Source: Thermoanaerobacterales bacterium (GTDB lineage: Bacteria; Actinomycetota; Acidimicrobiia; Acidimicrobiales; JACDCH01). Taken from it: a DNA stretch of 24,583 nt. Location: the NCBI GenBank assembly GCA_017577565.1, contig PKRH01000043.1:1-24583 (forward strand), written 5' to 3'. Below, piece after piece: positions 8,154-13,691 of this stretch (the stretch's first letter is position 1; every line of letters starts with the position of its first letter). Made by a program: the position numbers and the translations under genes. The notes under the pieces are model-generated. The model was not told the origin of the DNA. It saw nothing but the letters and a program-made list of their open reading frames with translations, and did no database searches.

Positions 8154-8162
8154 GTGTTCCGT

Positions 8163-8183
8163 GTCACGTCACGTTGCCGTCAC
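8163..8183 (+). repeat. Three GTCAC pentamers in the DUF4193 upstream region
   Basis: GTCAC occurs at 8163-8167, 8168-8172 and 8179-8183, the first two in direct tandem. This lies in the 204-bp gap between the ThyX-like gene and the DUF4193 gene, about 110 bp upstream of the putative -10. It may be a regulator site or chance in GC-rich DNA. Confidence 0.25.
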
Positions 8184-8291
8184 CGGGTCGCTACCCTGAC
8201 CGCCCGCGCACCCCGGGTGGCCGGCGCGCCAGGGGCCGGGCCACGCCGAAACCCTGCTCCGCCGGGTGTCGCCTCCCGGTGGGCGCGTGCC

Positions 8292-8331
8292 TATGATCCC
8301 GGCCGCCCCATGGCCGACCCCCGCGAAGGGA
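8292..8331 (+). promoter_or_regulatory. Promoter -10 (TATGAT) and Shine-Dalgarno for the DUF4193 gene
   Basis: TATGAT (8292-8297) is the closest match to the consensus -10 in the window, although no good -35 lies 16-18 nt upstream. A purine-rich GAAGGGA (8325-8331) ends 4 nt before the ATG at 8336 and supports that start over the out-of-frame ATG at 8310. Unlike many neighbours this gene therefore seems to have a conventional leader of roughly 30 nt. Confidence 0.5.
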
Positions 8332-8335
8332 CCCG

Positions 8336-8788
8336 ATGGCTGACGACGAGACCCCCGACGAGATCTTCGAGGACGACCCCCTCGTCGACGACGAGGTGTT
8401 CGACGAGCCGGGCGACCTCGACGCCGACCTCGCGACCGACGACGAGGTGTTCGACGACATCGTCGACGACGAGGAGGAGGACGACGTCGCGCCCCCGGCG
8501 ACCACGAAGGCCCGCAAGGTCGCCGAGGACGAGGACGAGGAGGACGACGAGGAGGAGCTCGACCCCGACGACGTCGAGGCCGACCTCGACGAGATCCTCA
8601 AGGACCGCATCGCCGCCCAGGACGACGAGGACGAGGACGAGACGCCCGAGCCCGACGACCGGGGCGACGGCGCCGGCCGCATCCAGCCCAAGAAGGCCGA
8701 CGAGTTCGTCTGCCAGTCCTGCTTCCTGGTCAAGCACCGCCAGCAGCTGGCCGACGAGGAGCACATGATCTGCGTCGACTGCATCTAG
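8336..8788 (+). CDS. DUF4193-family acidic zinc-finger protein
   Basis: The 150-residue protein is extremely acidic over its first 110 residues (runs of Asp/Glu such as DDEEEDDV and EDEDEEDDEEEL) and ends in a compact treble-cysteine module. The cysteines are C126-x2-C129 and C146-x2-C149, with DEFVCQSCFLVKHR and a final ICVDCI. This matches the DUF4193 family, widespread in actinobacteria, whose C-terminal four-cysteine site probably binds zinc. Function is unknown. The acidic part is probably disordered and could mimic nucleic acid or engage a basic partner. The stop TAG (8786-8788) doubles as the start of a TAGGAT -10 box for the next gene. Confidence 0.85.
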   Translation: MADDETPDEIFEDDPLVDDEVFDEPGDLDADLATDDEVFDDIVDDEEEDDVAPPATTKARKVAEDEDEEDDEEELDPDDVEADLDEILKDRIAAQDDEDEDETPEPDDRGDGAGRIQPKKADEFVCQSCFLVKHRQQLADEEHMICVDCI

Positions 8789-8791
8789 GAT
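8786..8791 (+). promoter_or_regulatory. -10 box TAGGAT overlapping the DUF4193 stop codon
   Basis: The TAG stop of the DUF4193 gene forms the first three bases of TAGGAT, which ends 9 nt before the GTG at 8801. With no Shine-Dalgarno, this fits a leaderless internal promoter, though read-through from upstream is also possible. Confidence 0.4.
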
Positions 8792-8800
8792 GACGTCCCC

Positions 8801-9334
8801 GTGACGGCTGCCGACGACGACACGCCCCGCCGGGAGAACCTGGTCTCCCAGGCCGCCGACCTGTTCGTCTACGCGCCCATCGGCCTGTTCTTCGAGGGGC
8901 CCTCGATCGTCGCCAAGCTGGCCGAGCAGGGACGGGTCCGCACCGACAACGCCCGCCTGTTCGGCCGGTTCGCCGTCCGCCACGGCCGGGACGAGCTCCG
9001 CCGGCGGGTCGGCGACCTCGAGAAGCAGGCCGTCGGGGTGCTGCGCCTGCTCGGCGTCCTGCCGGAGGAGCCCGAGCCGCCCGGTCCGGCCCCGGCACAG
9101 GCGCGGGCGGCGGAGCCGCCGGCCGCGCCGGCGCCGTCGGGCAACGGCCAGGCCGAGCCGGGCCCGTCGGCCGAGGACCTGGCCATCACCGACTACGACA
9201 GCCTCTCGGCGTCCCAGGTGGTGACCCGGCTCGAGGGGCTGACGCCCGAGGAGCTCGAGGCGGTCCGGGCCTACGAGCTGGCGCACCGGGGTCGCAAGAC
9301 GATCCTCAACAAGGTCGCCCAGCTGCAGGCGTGA
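8801..9334 (+). CDS. Uncharacterised protein with C-terminal DYDSL helical domain
   Basis: I do not recognise a functional family for this 177-residue protein. Three parts are visible. An N-terminal helical segment of about 85 residues contains a hydrophobic patch (LFVYAPIGLFFEGPSIVAKL, 21-40) that could sit on a membrane but is too short and glycine-rich to be a sure transmembrane span. A Pro/Ala-rich linker spans 88-123. A C-terminal module (about 130-175) reads DYDSLSASQVVTRL, GLTPEELEAVRAYE, HRGRKTILNKVAQL. I recall similar C-terminal modules in actinobacterial proteins with different N-termini, which suggests an interaction domain. The stop overlaps the acetyltransferase start (GTGA), so the two are likely made together. 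Confidence 0.7.
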   Translation: MTAADDDTPRRENLVSQAADLFVYAPIGLFFEGPSIVAKLAEQGRVRTDNARLFGRFAVRHGRDELRRRVGDLEKQAVGVLRLLGVLPEEPEPPGPAPAQARAAEPPAAPAPSGNGQAEPGPSAEDLAITDYDSLSASQVVTRLEGLTPEELEAVRAYELAHRGRKTILNKVAQLQA

Positions 9335-9819
9335 GCGCCCACCGCCCGCCGGAGGAGGCGGCCCGCACCGCCACGGACGCCGACCTCCCGGCGGTCGTCG
9401 AGCTGGTCGCCGCGGCCACCGCCGAGAAGCGCGCCCAGAAGGGCGGCGAGCTGTGGGCCCGGCGGGACCGGCGCCACCGCCCTGTCGACACCGACCTCAA
9501 GGCGGTGCTGGCGGCCGAGGACCACGAGCTGGCCGTGGGCACCCTCGACGGCACCGTCGTCGGCTACGGCGTCGTCCGGGTCGAGCGGTTGGCGGACGGC
9601 GGGCGCCTGGGCGTCATCGACGACATCTACGTCGATCCCGGGGCCCGGGAGGTCGGCGTGGGCGAGGCGCTCATGGCGCACCTGCTCGACTGGTGCCGGG
9701 CCCGGGGGTGCGAGGGGGTCGACAGCCTGGCCCTGCCGGGCGACCGGGCGACGAAGAACTTCTTCGAGTCGTTCGGGCTGGTGGCGCGGGCCATCGTCGT
9801 CCACCGCCGGCTGTCGTGA
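9331..9819 (+). CDS. GNAT-family N-acetyltransferase
   Basis: The 162-residue protein has the GCN5-related acetyltransferase layout. The central strand DDIYVDPGAREVGVGEALM contains the acetyl-CoA pyrophosphate-binding R/Q-x-x-G-x-G/A motif at 106-111 (REVGVG). The later TKNFFESFGLVARAIVVHRRL matches motif B (Asn/Tyr-rich helix plus final strand). It would transfer an acetyl group to an amine of a small molecule or protein; the acceptor is unknown. The GTG start overlaps the upstream stop by 4 bp, and the gene in turn overlaps the Nudix gene start by 4 bp, so it is the middle of a coupled trio. Length is typical. Confidence 0.88.
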   Translation: MSAHRPPEEAARTATDADLPAVVELVAAATAEKRAQKGGELWARRDRRHRPVDTDLKAVLAAEDHELAVGTLDGTVVGYGVVRVERLADGGRLGVIDDIYVDPGAREVGVGEALMAHLLDWCRARGCEGVDSLALPGDRATKNFFESFGLVARAIVVHRRLS

Positions 9820-10229
9820 CCGGCTCGCCGGCCGGACCGGTCCTGGCGGCGAGCGCGCTCGTCCGGGCGGAGGGCCGCCTGCTGCTCGTCCGCCGGGGCG
9901 GCCCCGACGCCGGCACCTGGGCGCTGCCGGGCGGGAAGGTGCGGGCGGGGGAGCGGGCGGCCGACGCGGCGCGGCGCGAGCTGCGGGAGGAGACCGGCCT
10001 GCGGGGGCGGGTCGAGGGCTTCGTCGGTTGGGCCGAGCGGATCGGGCCGGCCGACCACTACGTGATCCTCTGCTTCGCCGTCGCGCCGCTCGACCCGCCG
10101 GGCGCGGCGGTGGCCGGCGACGACGCGGCGGCCGTCGCCTGGGTCCCGCTGGCCGAGGTGGCGGGGCACGGGCTGGTGCCGGGGCTCGCCGGGTTCCTCG
10201 CGGACCACGGGGTCATCCCGCCGCCCTGA
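9816..10229 (+). CDS. Nudix hydrolase
   Basis: The 137-residue protein has a perfect Nudix box GX5EX7REUXEEXGU at residues 40-62: G40, E46, then R54 E55 L56, E58, E59, G61, L62. It hydrolyses a nucleoside diphosphate linked to another moiety, with Mg2+ bound by the box glutamates. The overall size and the N-terminal ASALVRAEGRLLLVRRG are those of MutT/ADP-ribose-type pyrophosphatases; the exact substrate is not clear. I take the GTG at 9816, which overlaps the acetyltransferase stop (GTGA); a much longer upstream reading in this frame is only an overlap artefact. It is the last gene of the cluster and is followed by a strong hairpin. Confidence 0.9.
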   Translation: MTGSPAGPVLAASALVRAEGRLLLVRRGGPDAGTWALPGGKVRAGERAADAARRELREETGLRGRVEGFVGWAERIGPADHYVILCFAVAPLDPPGAAVAGDDAAAVAWVPLAEVAGHGLVPGLAGFLADHGVIPPP

Positions 10230-10239
10230 GGGGGCGCCC

Positions 10240-10257
10240 CCGGCGGCGGTCCGCCGG
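10240..10257. terminator. Bidirectional hairpin between Nudix and enoyl-CoA hydratase genes
   Basis: CCGGCGG (10240-10246), a CGGT tetraloop and CCGCCGG (10251-10257) form a perfect 7-bp stem in the short gap between two convergent genes. It has no T-tract, but its position suits a shared terminator. Confidence 0.45.
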
Positions 10258-10286
10258 CCCGTGCCCCCGCGCCGGCCGGGCGGGCC

Positions 10287-11051
10287 TCAGCGGCCCTTCC
10301 ACTGGGGCGGCCGCTTCTCGATGAAGGCGGTCAGCCCCTCCTTGAAGTCCTCGCTGGACATGGCCTTGGCCATGCCCTCGATCGACATCCGCCAGCCGAC
10401 CTCGTCGGGGGCGTGGGTGGCCTCGAGCAGGACCTTGCGGGACTCCCGCACCGCCACGGGGGCGTTGGCGCAGATCTGCTCGGCCAGCTCGGTGGCGGTC
10501 TCGAGCGCCTTGCCCGGCTCGCACAGGCGGTTGACCAGGCCGTGGTGGTGGGCGAGCTCGGCCGAGATGGGGTCGCCGGTGAGGGCCAGCTCCATGGCGA
10601 TGTTGAAGGGGATCTTGCGCGGCAGCCGGAACAGGCCACCCGCCGCGGCCACCAGCGACCGCTTGACCTCGGGGATGCCGAAGGTGGCGTTCGTCGACGC
10701 GACGACCAGGTCGCAGGCCAGGACGATCTCGGTGCCGCCGGCCAGGGCGGGACCGTCGACGGCGGCGATGAACGGCTTGGTGCGCTCGCGCTGCACGAAG
10801 CCCGCGAAGCCGCCCCGCTCGGTGTTCAGCGCGGCCGCGTTGCCGGCGTTGATCTCCTTCAGGTCGGCGCCGGCGCAGAACACGGGCGGCTCGCCCGTGA
10901 GGATGCCCACCCAGATGCTGTCGTCGGCCTCGATCCTGTCGACGGCCTCCTCGATGCCTCGGGCGACCTCGCCGTTCACGGCGTTGCGAGCATCGGGGCG
11001 GTTGATCTTGACGACCGCGAACGGTCCCTTCTGGTCGAAGTCGACAGCCAT
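10287..11051 (-). CDS. Enoyl-CoA hydratase / crotonase-family protein
   Basis: The 254-residue protein is a crotonase-fold enzyme. The oxyanion-hole elements FCAGADLK (58-65) and the GPALAGGTE stretch (100-108) are present. Both glutamates of true enoyl-CoA hydratases are kept: Glu108 in GGTEIVLACD and Glu128 in FGIPEV, exactly 20 residues apart as in rat mitochondrial hydratase. It should therefore hydrate trans-2-enoyl-CoA in beta-oxidation or a related acyl-CoA pathway rather than be an inactive relative. It is a single gene in the middle of unrelated neighbours. Its promoter is leaderless-type and it ends at a shared hairpin with the convergent Nudix gene. It may work with the acyl-CoA dehydrogenase 10 kb away, but nothing here proves this. 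Confidence 0.92.
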   Translation of the reverse strand: MAVDFDQKGPFAVVKINRPDARNAVNGEVARGIEEAVDRIEADDSIWVGILTGEPPVFCAGADLKEINAGNAAALNTERGGFAGFVQRERTKPFIAAVDGPALAGGTEIVLACDLVVASTNATFGIPEVKRSLVAAAGGLFRLPRKIPFNIAMELALTGDPISAELAHHHGLVNRLCEPGKALETATELAEQICANAPVAVRESRKVLLEATHAPDEVGWRMSIEGMAKAMSSEDFKEGLTAFIEKRPPQWKGR

Positions 11052-11057
11052 GGCGAC

Positions 11058-11085
11058 ACCCTAGTCATGGCACTGGTCGTGCAAA
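11058..11085 (-). promoter_or_regulatory. Leaderless-type promoter of the enoyl-CoA hydratase gene
   Basis: On the minus strand TTTGCA (11085-11080), a 16-nt spacer and TAGGGT (11063-11058) precede the ATG at 11051 by only 6 nt. There is no room for a Shine-Dalgarno. The -10 is convincing; the -35 is a partial match. Confidence 0.5.
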
Positions 11086-11145
11086 GAACCCGACCATCCA
11101 CCCCTCCCGCGGGCCGTCGGCGGCAGGATGCGGGGAAACCTGAGC

Positions 11146-11151
11146 TAGGGT
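11146..11151 (+). promoter_or_regulatory. -10 box TAGGGT of the zinc-ribbon gene
   Basis: TAGGGT fits TANNNT. A start 6-8 nt downstream would fall at about 11158, the first base of the inverted repeat described next, giving a structured leader of about 65 nt. No clear -35. Confidence 0.4.
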
Positions 11152-11157
11152 GACCGG

Positions 11158-11210
11158 GTCGGAACCGTACGTGGGTGGGCTCGGGGCACCGGCCCGGTTC
11201 CGACAAGGGG
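11158..11210 (+). promoter_or_regulatory. 5' leader stem-loop abutting the Shine-Dalgarno of the zinc-ribbon gene
   Basis: A perfect 10-bp inverted repeat, GTCGGAACCG (11158-11167) and CGGTTCCGAC (11195-11204), encloses a 27-nt G-rich loop. An AAGGGG Shine-Dalgarno (11205-11210) follows its last base directly. The hairpin would lie at the very 5' end of the predicted mRNA. It could protect the message, modulate access of the ribosome, or at the DNA level be an operator dyad. Confidence 0.45.
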
Positions 11211-11223
11211 ACGATTGGCACAC

Positions 11224-11421
11224 ATGAGCGACGGCACAACCGGCCACTTGCAATGCCCCTTCTGCGGGGCGTACGAGGTCGATCGGCTGTTCATCGGTTC
11301 GCTGCGGATCGACGCCTGCACGTGCCAGGCGTGCGGCTCGCGCTGGGACGAGGACGTCTCCACCGGCCGCTACCGCGGGCGGGGGTGCGGCGAGTCCGTG
11401 CTGGCGCCGCGCGACGTCTGA
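11224..11421 (+). CDS. Small zinc-ribbon protein
   Basis: The 65-residue protein holds C11-x2-C14 (CPFCG) and C34-x2-C37 (CQACGSRW), with an extra Cys32, the pattern of a zinc ribbon formed by two knuckles about 20 residues apart. The first is followed by a hydrophobic strand (VDRLFIGSLRID) and the second by an aromatic SRWDED. The tail (GRYRGRGCGESVLAPRDV) is basic and flexible. Such small ribbons often bind nucleic acid or protein, but no specific role can be given. I chose the ATG at 11224. An in-frame TTG at 11215 would add three residues and lies very close (3-4 nt) to the AAGGGG element, while the ATG is about 13 nt from it, so the start is not settled. Confidence 0.7.
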   Translation: MSDGTTGHLQCPFCGAYEVDRLFIGSLRIDACTCQACGSRWDEDVSTGRYRGRGCGESVLAPRDV

Positions 11422-11431
11422 TCCGAGCCGA

Positions 11432-11456
11432 CCGGGGGCAGGCGGTCCGACCCCGG
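11432..11456. terminator. Hairpin between convergent zinc-ribbon and 506-aa genes
   Basis: CCGGGG (11432-11437) and CCCCGG (11451-11456) can pair across a 13-nt loop in the 45-bp gap separating two convergent genes. A T-tract is absent, so this is a modest terminator candidate. Confidence 0.3.
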
Positions 11457-11466
11457 CGGGCGGGCC

Positions 11467-12987
11467 TCAGGCGGCCGGCCCCGACGACGCGTCGGCGCTC
11501 CCGGCCGCCTCCTCGCCGGCGACCGCCGCCGGCGCCGGCTCGTCCGAGGCCGTGTCGCCGGGCGCAGCGTCGTCGCCCGCGTGCGTGCCGTTCTCGCCCG
11601 GCGAGCTGGCCGCCTCGACGGGGGCGGGCTCGGGGGCGTCCTCCTCCTCGCCGGCCACACCGGCGTCCTCGCCCGTCCCGGACGGGCCGGCCTCGGCCGT
11701 CGCCCGGCCTGCGCTGTCCGGCTCGCCGGCCTTGCCGGCCTCGGCCGCCTTCTCGGCCTTCTCGCCCTTGTCGGCCTTGTCGCCCTTGCGACCCTCGCCC
11801 TTGCGCCCGCGGCGGCGGGAGGACGTGCGCTCCGGCCGGCCGGCGTTCGGGTCGGGCTCGATGTCGAAGATGTGGGCGATCTCGGGCAGGCGGGTGGCCA
11901 GGCGGGCGATCGTGGCCCGCAGCTCGGGCGTCAGCCGGGGCGGCAGCGACTGGGGGATGACCCGTCGCCGCACCGGCGAGTAGGCGAGGGCGTCCAGCAC
12001 CGTCGCCCACCGCTCGGGGCTGGCCTCCGCGCTGAGCGCGGCCGACGTCGCCTCGACGAGCTGCGTGGCGATGTCGCCCGGGATGGGCGCGCCGGCCTTG
12101 GGCGGCCGGGAGCTGAGCCGCAGGGCGCGGACGACCCGGCCCGCCTTGACGGTCTCGGCCAGCTCGGCCAGCCAGGCGGCGTGCTCCTTCTCGACCCGGT
12201 TGGCCAGGGCCTCGCGCAGCTGGGCCGCCAGGGCCCGGGCCTCCTCGTCGCGGCCGGCGTCGTCGGCGGCGTTGACGACCGAGCGCAGGTCGCGCAGGTC
12301 GATCTCGTCGATGATGGCGATGGCCGCCTCGGCCCGGTCGCGCCAGACCGCGGCCAGGGCCTTGGGGCGCAGCTCCTCGGCCACGCGCAGCAGCTCGTCG
12401 GCCTTGACCTCGGGCTTGCCCGCCGCCCGGAGCTCCTCGTTCTGCTTGTCGAGCGCCTTCCGCACGGCGGGGAGGCCGCCCGCCAGCAGCTGCTCGACGA
12501 TCGGGCGCTGCTCGGCCGGCACCGACTCGAGCAGGGCCGTCCGGTGGGCGCGGCCGGCGCGGAGGCGCTTGGGCTTCGGCTTCTCCTCGACCTTCGGGCG
12601 GGGCGGCCGCTGCGGCCGCTCGTGCCGGGGCTCCCGCGCCTGCTGGCGCTCTCGGCGCCGGTCGCCCCGGCGTCCCTCCCGGCCCCGCCGGCGCTCGGAC
12701 CGGCGGGTCGTCAGGGTGGTGGTGACGAGCGGCTGGTCGGATCCCACCGGCTTGAGCTCGAGCACGTTCTCCTTGGGCTTCGGCGTGCGCGGCGGCGCCA
12801 CCGACACGACGGTCAGGCCGTCGAGGTGGCCCTCCACCTCGGCGCGCAGCACCTGGCCCACGTGGGCGTCGCTGGGGAGGATCGAACCCTCGACGGTGCC
12901 CCTGGGCTCGCGGGCACCTGCGGCTCGCCAGGTCCAGGACCCGTCCTCGCGAACGCTGGTGAGCTCGATCTCGATCCGGCGGGACAT
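11467..12987 (-). CDS. Large uncharacterised protein with OB-like N-domain, Arg-rich linker, helical core and acidic tail
   Basis: I do not recognise a named family for this 506-residue protein. Residues 1-65 look like a small beta-barrel (RIEIELTSVREDGSWTWRAA, GTVEGSILP, VGQVLRAEVEG, GLTVVSV), in the style of S1/OB or cold-shock folds. Residues 93-140 are almost all Arg/Glu/Pro/Gln with RRGREGRRGDRRRER, expected to be disordered and RNA-binding. Residues 142-375 form an all-helical region (HRTALLESVPAEQRPIVEQL..., WRDRAEAAIAIIDEIDLRDL, WLAELAETVKAGRVVRALRL). After a second basic patch (SSRRRGRKGEGRKGDK) the last 110 residues are Ala/Glu/Gly/Pro-rich and acidic. The mix suggests a nucleic-acid-binding, perhaps ribosome- or RNase-associated protein. 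It is monocistronic, with a leaderless-type promoter. Confidence 0.75.
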   Translation of the reverse strand: MSRRIEIELTSVREDGSWTWRAAGAREPRGTVEGSILPSDAHVGQVLRAEVEGHLDGLTVVSVAPPRTPKPKENVLELKPVGSDQPLVTTTLTTRRSERRRGREGRRGDRRRERQQAREPRHERPQRPPRPKVEEKPKPKRLRAGRAHRTALLESVPAEQRPIVEQLLAGGLPAVRKALDKQNEELRAAGKPEVKADELLRVAEELRPKALAAVWRDRAEAAIAIIDEIDLRDLRSVVNAADDAGRDEEARALAAQLREALANRVEKEHAAWLAELAETVKAGRVVRALRLSSRPPKAGAPIPGDIATQLVEATSAALSAEASPERWATVLDALAYSPVRRRVIPQSLPPRLTPELRATIARLATRLPEIAHIFDIEPDPNAGRPERTSSRRRGRKGEGRKGDKADKGEKAEKAAEAGKAGEPDSAGRATAEAGPSGTGEDAGVAGEEEDAPEPAPVEAASSPGENGTHAGDDAAPGDTASDEPAPAAVAGEEAAGSADASSGPAA

Positions 12988-12996
12988 AGGTGACCA

Positions 12997-13002
12997 ACGC
13001 TA
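12997..13002 (-). promoter_or_regulatory. Leaderless-type -10 box TAGCGT for the 506-aa gene
   Basis: Read on the minus strand, TAGCGT (13002-12997) ends 9 nt before the ATG at 12987. It is the same hexamer used by the MDR and M20 genes. No Shine-Dalgarno is present. Confidence 0.5.
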
Positions 13003-13041
13003 GCGCGAGACGCCCCGGCGACTCCCAGCCGAGCGGCACGA

Positions 13042-13068
13042 CCCGGGTGTGGCTGGTGTCACCCCGGG
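13042..13068 (-). terminator. Imperfect hairpin downstream of the Rrf2 gene
   Basis: CCCGGGTG (13042-13049) and CACCCCGGG (13060-13068) can pair with one bulged base, about 8 nt beyond the Rrf2 stop. It could separate this gene from the co-directional 506-aa gene. No T-tract. Confidence 0.25.
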
Positions 13069-13075
13069 CGGGCGC

Positions 13076-13531
13076 TCACCGCCGTGACCAGGCGTCCGGC
13101 GCCGCCAGGTGGCGCTCGGCCTCCTCGGGCAGGCGCCCGGCGACGAGGTCGGCGATGCTGACCTCCTCGAGGATCGACCGCAGCGCCGCCCGCGTCGCCA
13201 CCCAGACCCGCTGCAGGTGCTCGGCAGCCCCGTGGTAGGTCGCGTCCTCGGGCGGGGTCCCGTGGACGTCGGCCAGCGGGCCCTCGACCGCCCGGATGAC
13301 GTCGGCGATCGACACGGCGTCGGCAGGCCGGGCGAGCCGGTAGCCGCCGTCCGCCCCCCGCTGGCTGCCCACGATCCCGGCCCGGCGCAGGTCGGCGAGG
13401 ATGTTCTCGAGGAACTTCGGCGGGATGGACTGGCGCTCGGCCAGCAGCTCGCCCTTGACGACCGGCTCGGGCGAGGCCGCCAGCTCGGCGACGGCCCGCA
13501 CCGCGTAGTCCACCTTCGCCGTGATCCGCAC
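13076..13531 (-). CDS. Rrf2-family transcriptional regulator without cysteines
   Basis: The 151-residue protein starts MRITAKVDYAVRAVAELA, the typical Rrf2 N-terminus, followed by the winged helix-turn-helix (about 22-70). This includes IPPKFLENILADLRRAGIV and the wing GGYRLARPA (62-70), then a dimerisation helix (SIADVIRAVEGPL) and a C-terminal helix. Members such as IscR and NsrR use three cysteines between residues about 90 and 110 to hold an Fe-S cluster; this protein has no cysteine at all, so it must sense something else or only respond through protein contacts. It is transcribed divergently from the ABC importer, and a 7-bp inverted repeat sits in the importer promoter 60-80 bp away, making that operon a likely target. 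The GTG at 13531 follows TACGAA by 6 nt. Confidence 0.88.
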   Translation of the reverse strand: MRITAKVDYAVRAVAELAASPEPVVKGELLAERQSIPPKFLENILADLRRAGIVGSQRGADGGYRLARPADAVSIADVIRAVEGPLADVHGTPPEDATYHGAAEHLQRVWVATRAALRSILEEVSIADLVAGRLPEEAERHLAAPDAWSRR

Positions 13532-13537
13532 GGTCCA

Positions 13538-13543
13538 TTCGTA
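13538..13543 (-). promoter_or_regulatory. Possible leaderless -10 box TACGAA for the Rrf2 gene
   Basis: Read on the minus strand, TACGAA (13543-13538) is followed by T and lies 6 nt before the GTG at 13531. It deviates from TANNNT at the last base, so it is a weaker example of the pattern. Confidence 0.3.
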
Positions 13544-13586
13544 CCGCGCCTGCCGACACGCCGCCGGACCGCTACTGTCCCGCGTG

Positions 13587-13616
13587 TCGACACGGATCCT
13601 GACGATCCGTTAGATT
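13587..13616 (+). promoter_or_regulatory. Promoter of the ABC-importer operon (TCGACA-18-TAGATT)
   Basis: TCGACA (13587-13592) matches the -35 consensus at five of six positions. Eighteen bases later comes TAGATT (13611-13616), a fair -10. Transcription would begin near 13622-13625, inside the downstream palindrome, leaving a leader of about 70 nt with a strong Shine-Dalgarno. Confidence 0.5.
13592..13610. promoter_or_regulatory. Inverted repeat filling the -35/-10 spacer (candidate Rrf2 operator)
   Basis: ACGGATC (13592-13598) and GATCCGT (13604-13610) are perfect 7-bp arms around CTGAC. The dyad occupies the spacer between -35 and -10, where bound protein would block or remodel RNA polymerase. 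The divergent Rrf2 gene makes its product the first candidate ligand; this is inferred from position only. Confidence 0.5.
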
Positions 13617-13630
13617 TAGAACCTGTTCTA
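13617..13630. promoter_or_regulatory. KstR-like operator TAGAACCTGTTCTA upstream of the ABC importer
   Basis: The 14-bp palindrome has perfect TAGAAC/GTTCTA arms and fits the mycobacterial KstR pattern TnnAACnnGTTnnA at every fixed base. It begins 1 nt after the -10 and covers the expected transcription start, a classical repressor position. The TetR protein encoded at 23009 has a KstR-like reading head and is the likely ligand. Confidence 0.7.
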
Positions 13631-13691
13631 CGGCGCGCGGTGGAGGCGGCCACCCGTGCGCACGCAAGATCGATCCACGGAGGGGGGCTCT

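Noticed and set aside
8191..8784. Serine-rich minus frame (long Ser runs) opposite the DUF4193 gene
   Set aside because: The Ser runs are the reverse reading of GAC/GAG codons for Asp/Glu in the acidic protein.
13656..13691. Upstream GTG start (13656) for the importer lipoprotein
   Set aside because: It lacks a Shine-Dalgarno and puts 12 hydrophilic residues before the signal peptide; GTG 13692 has GGAGG 8 nt upstream.
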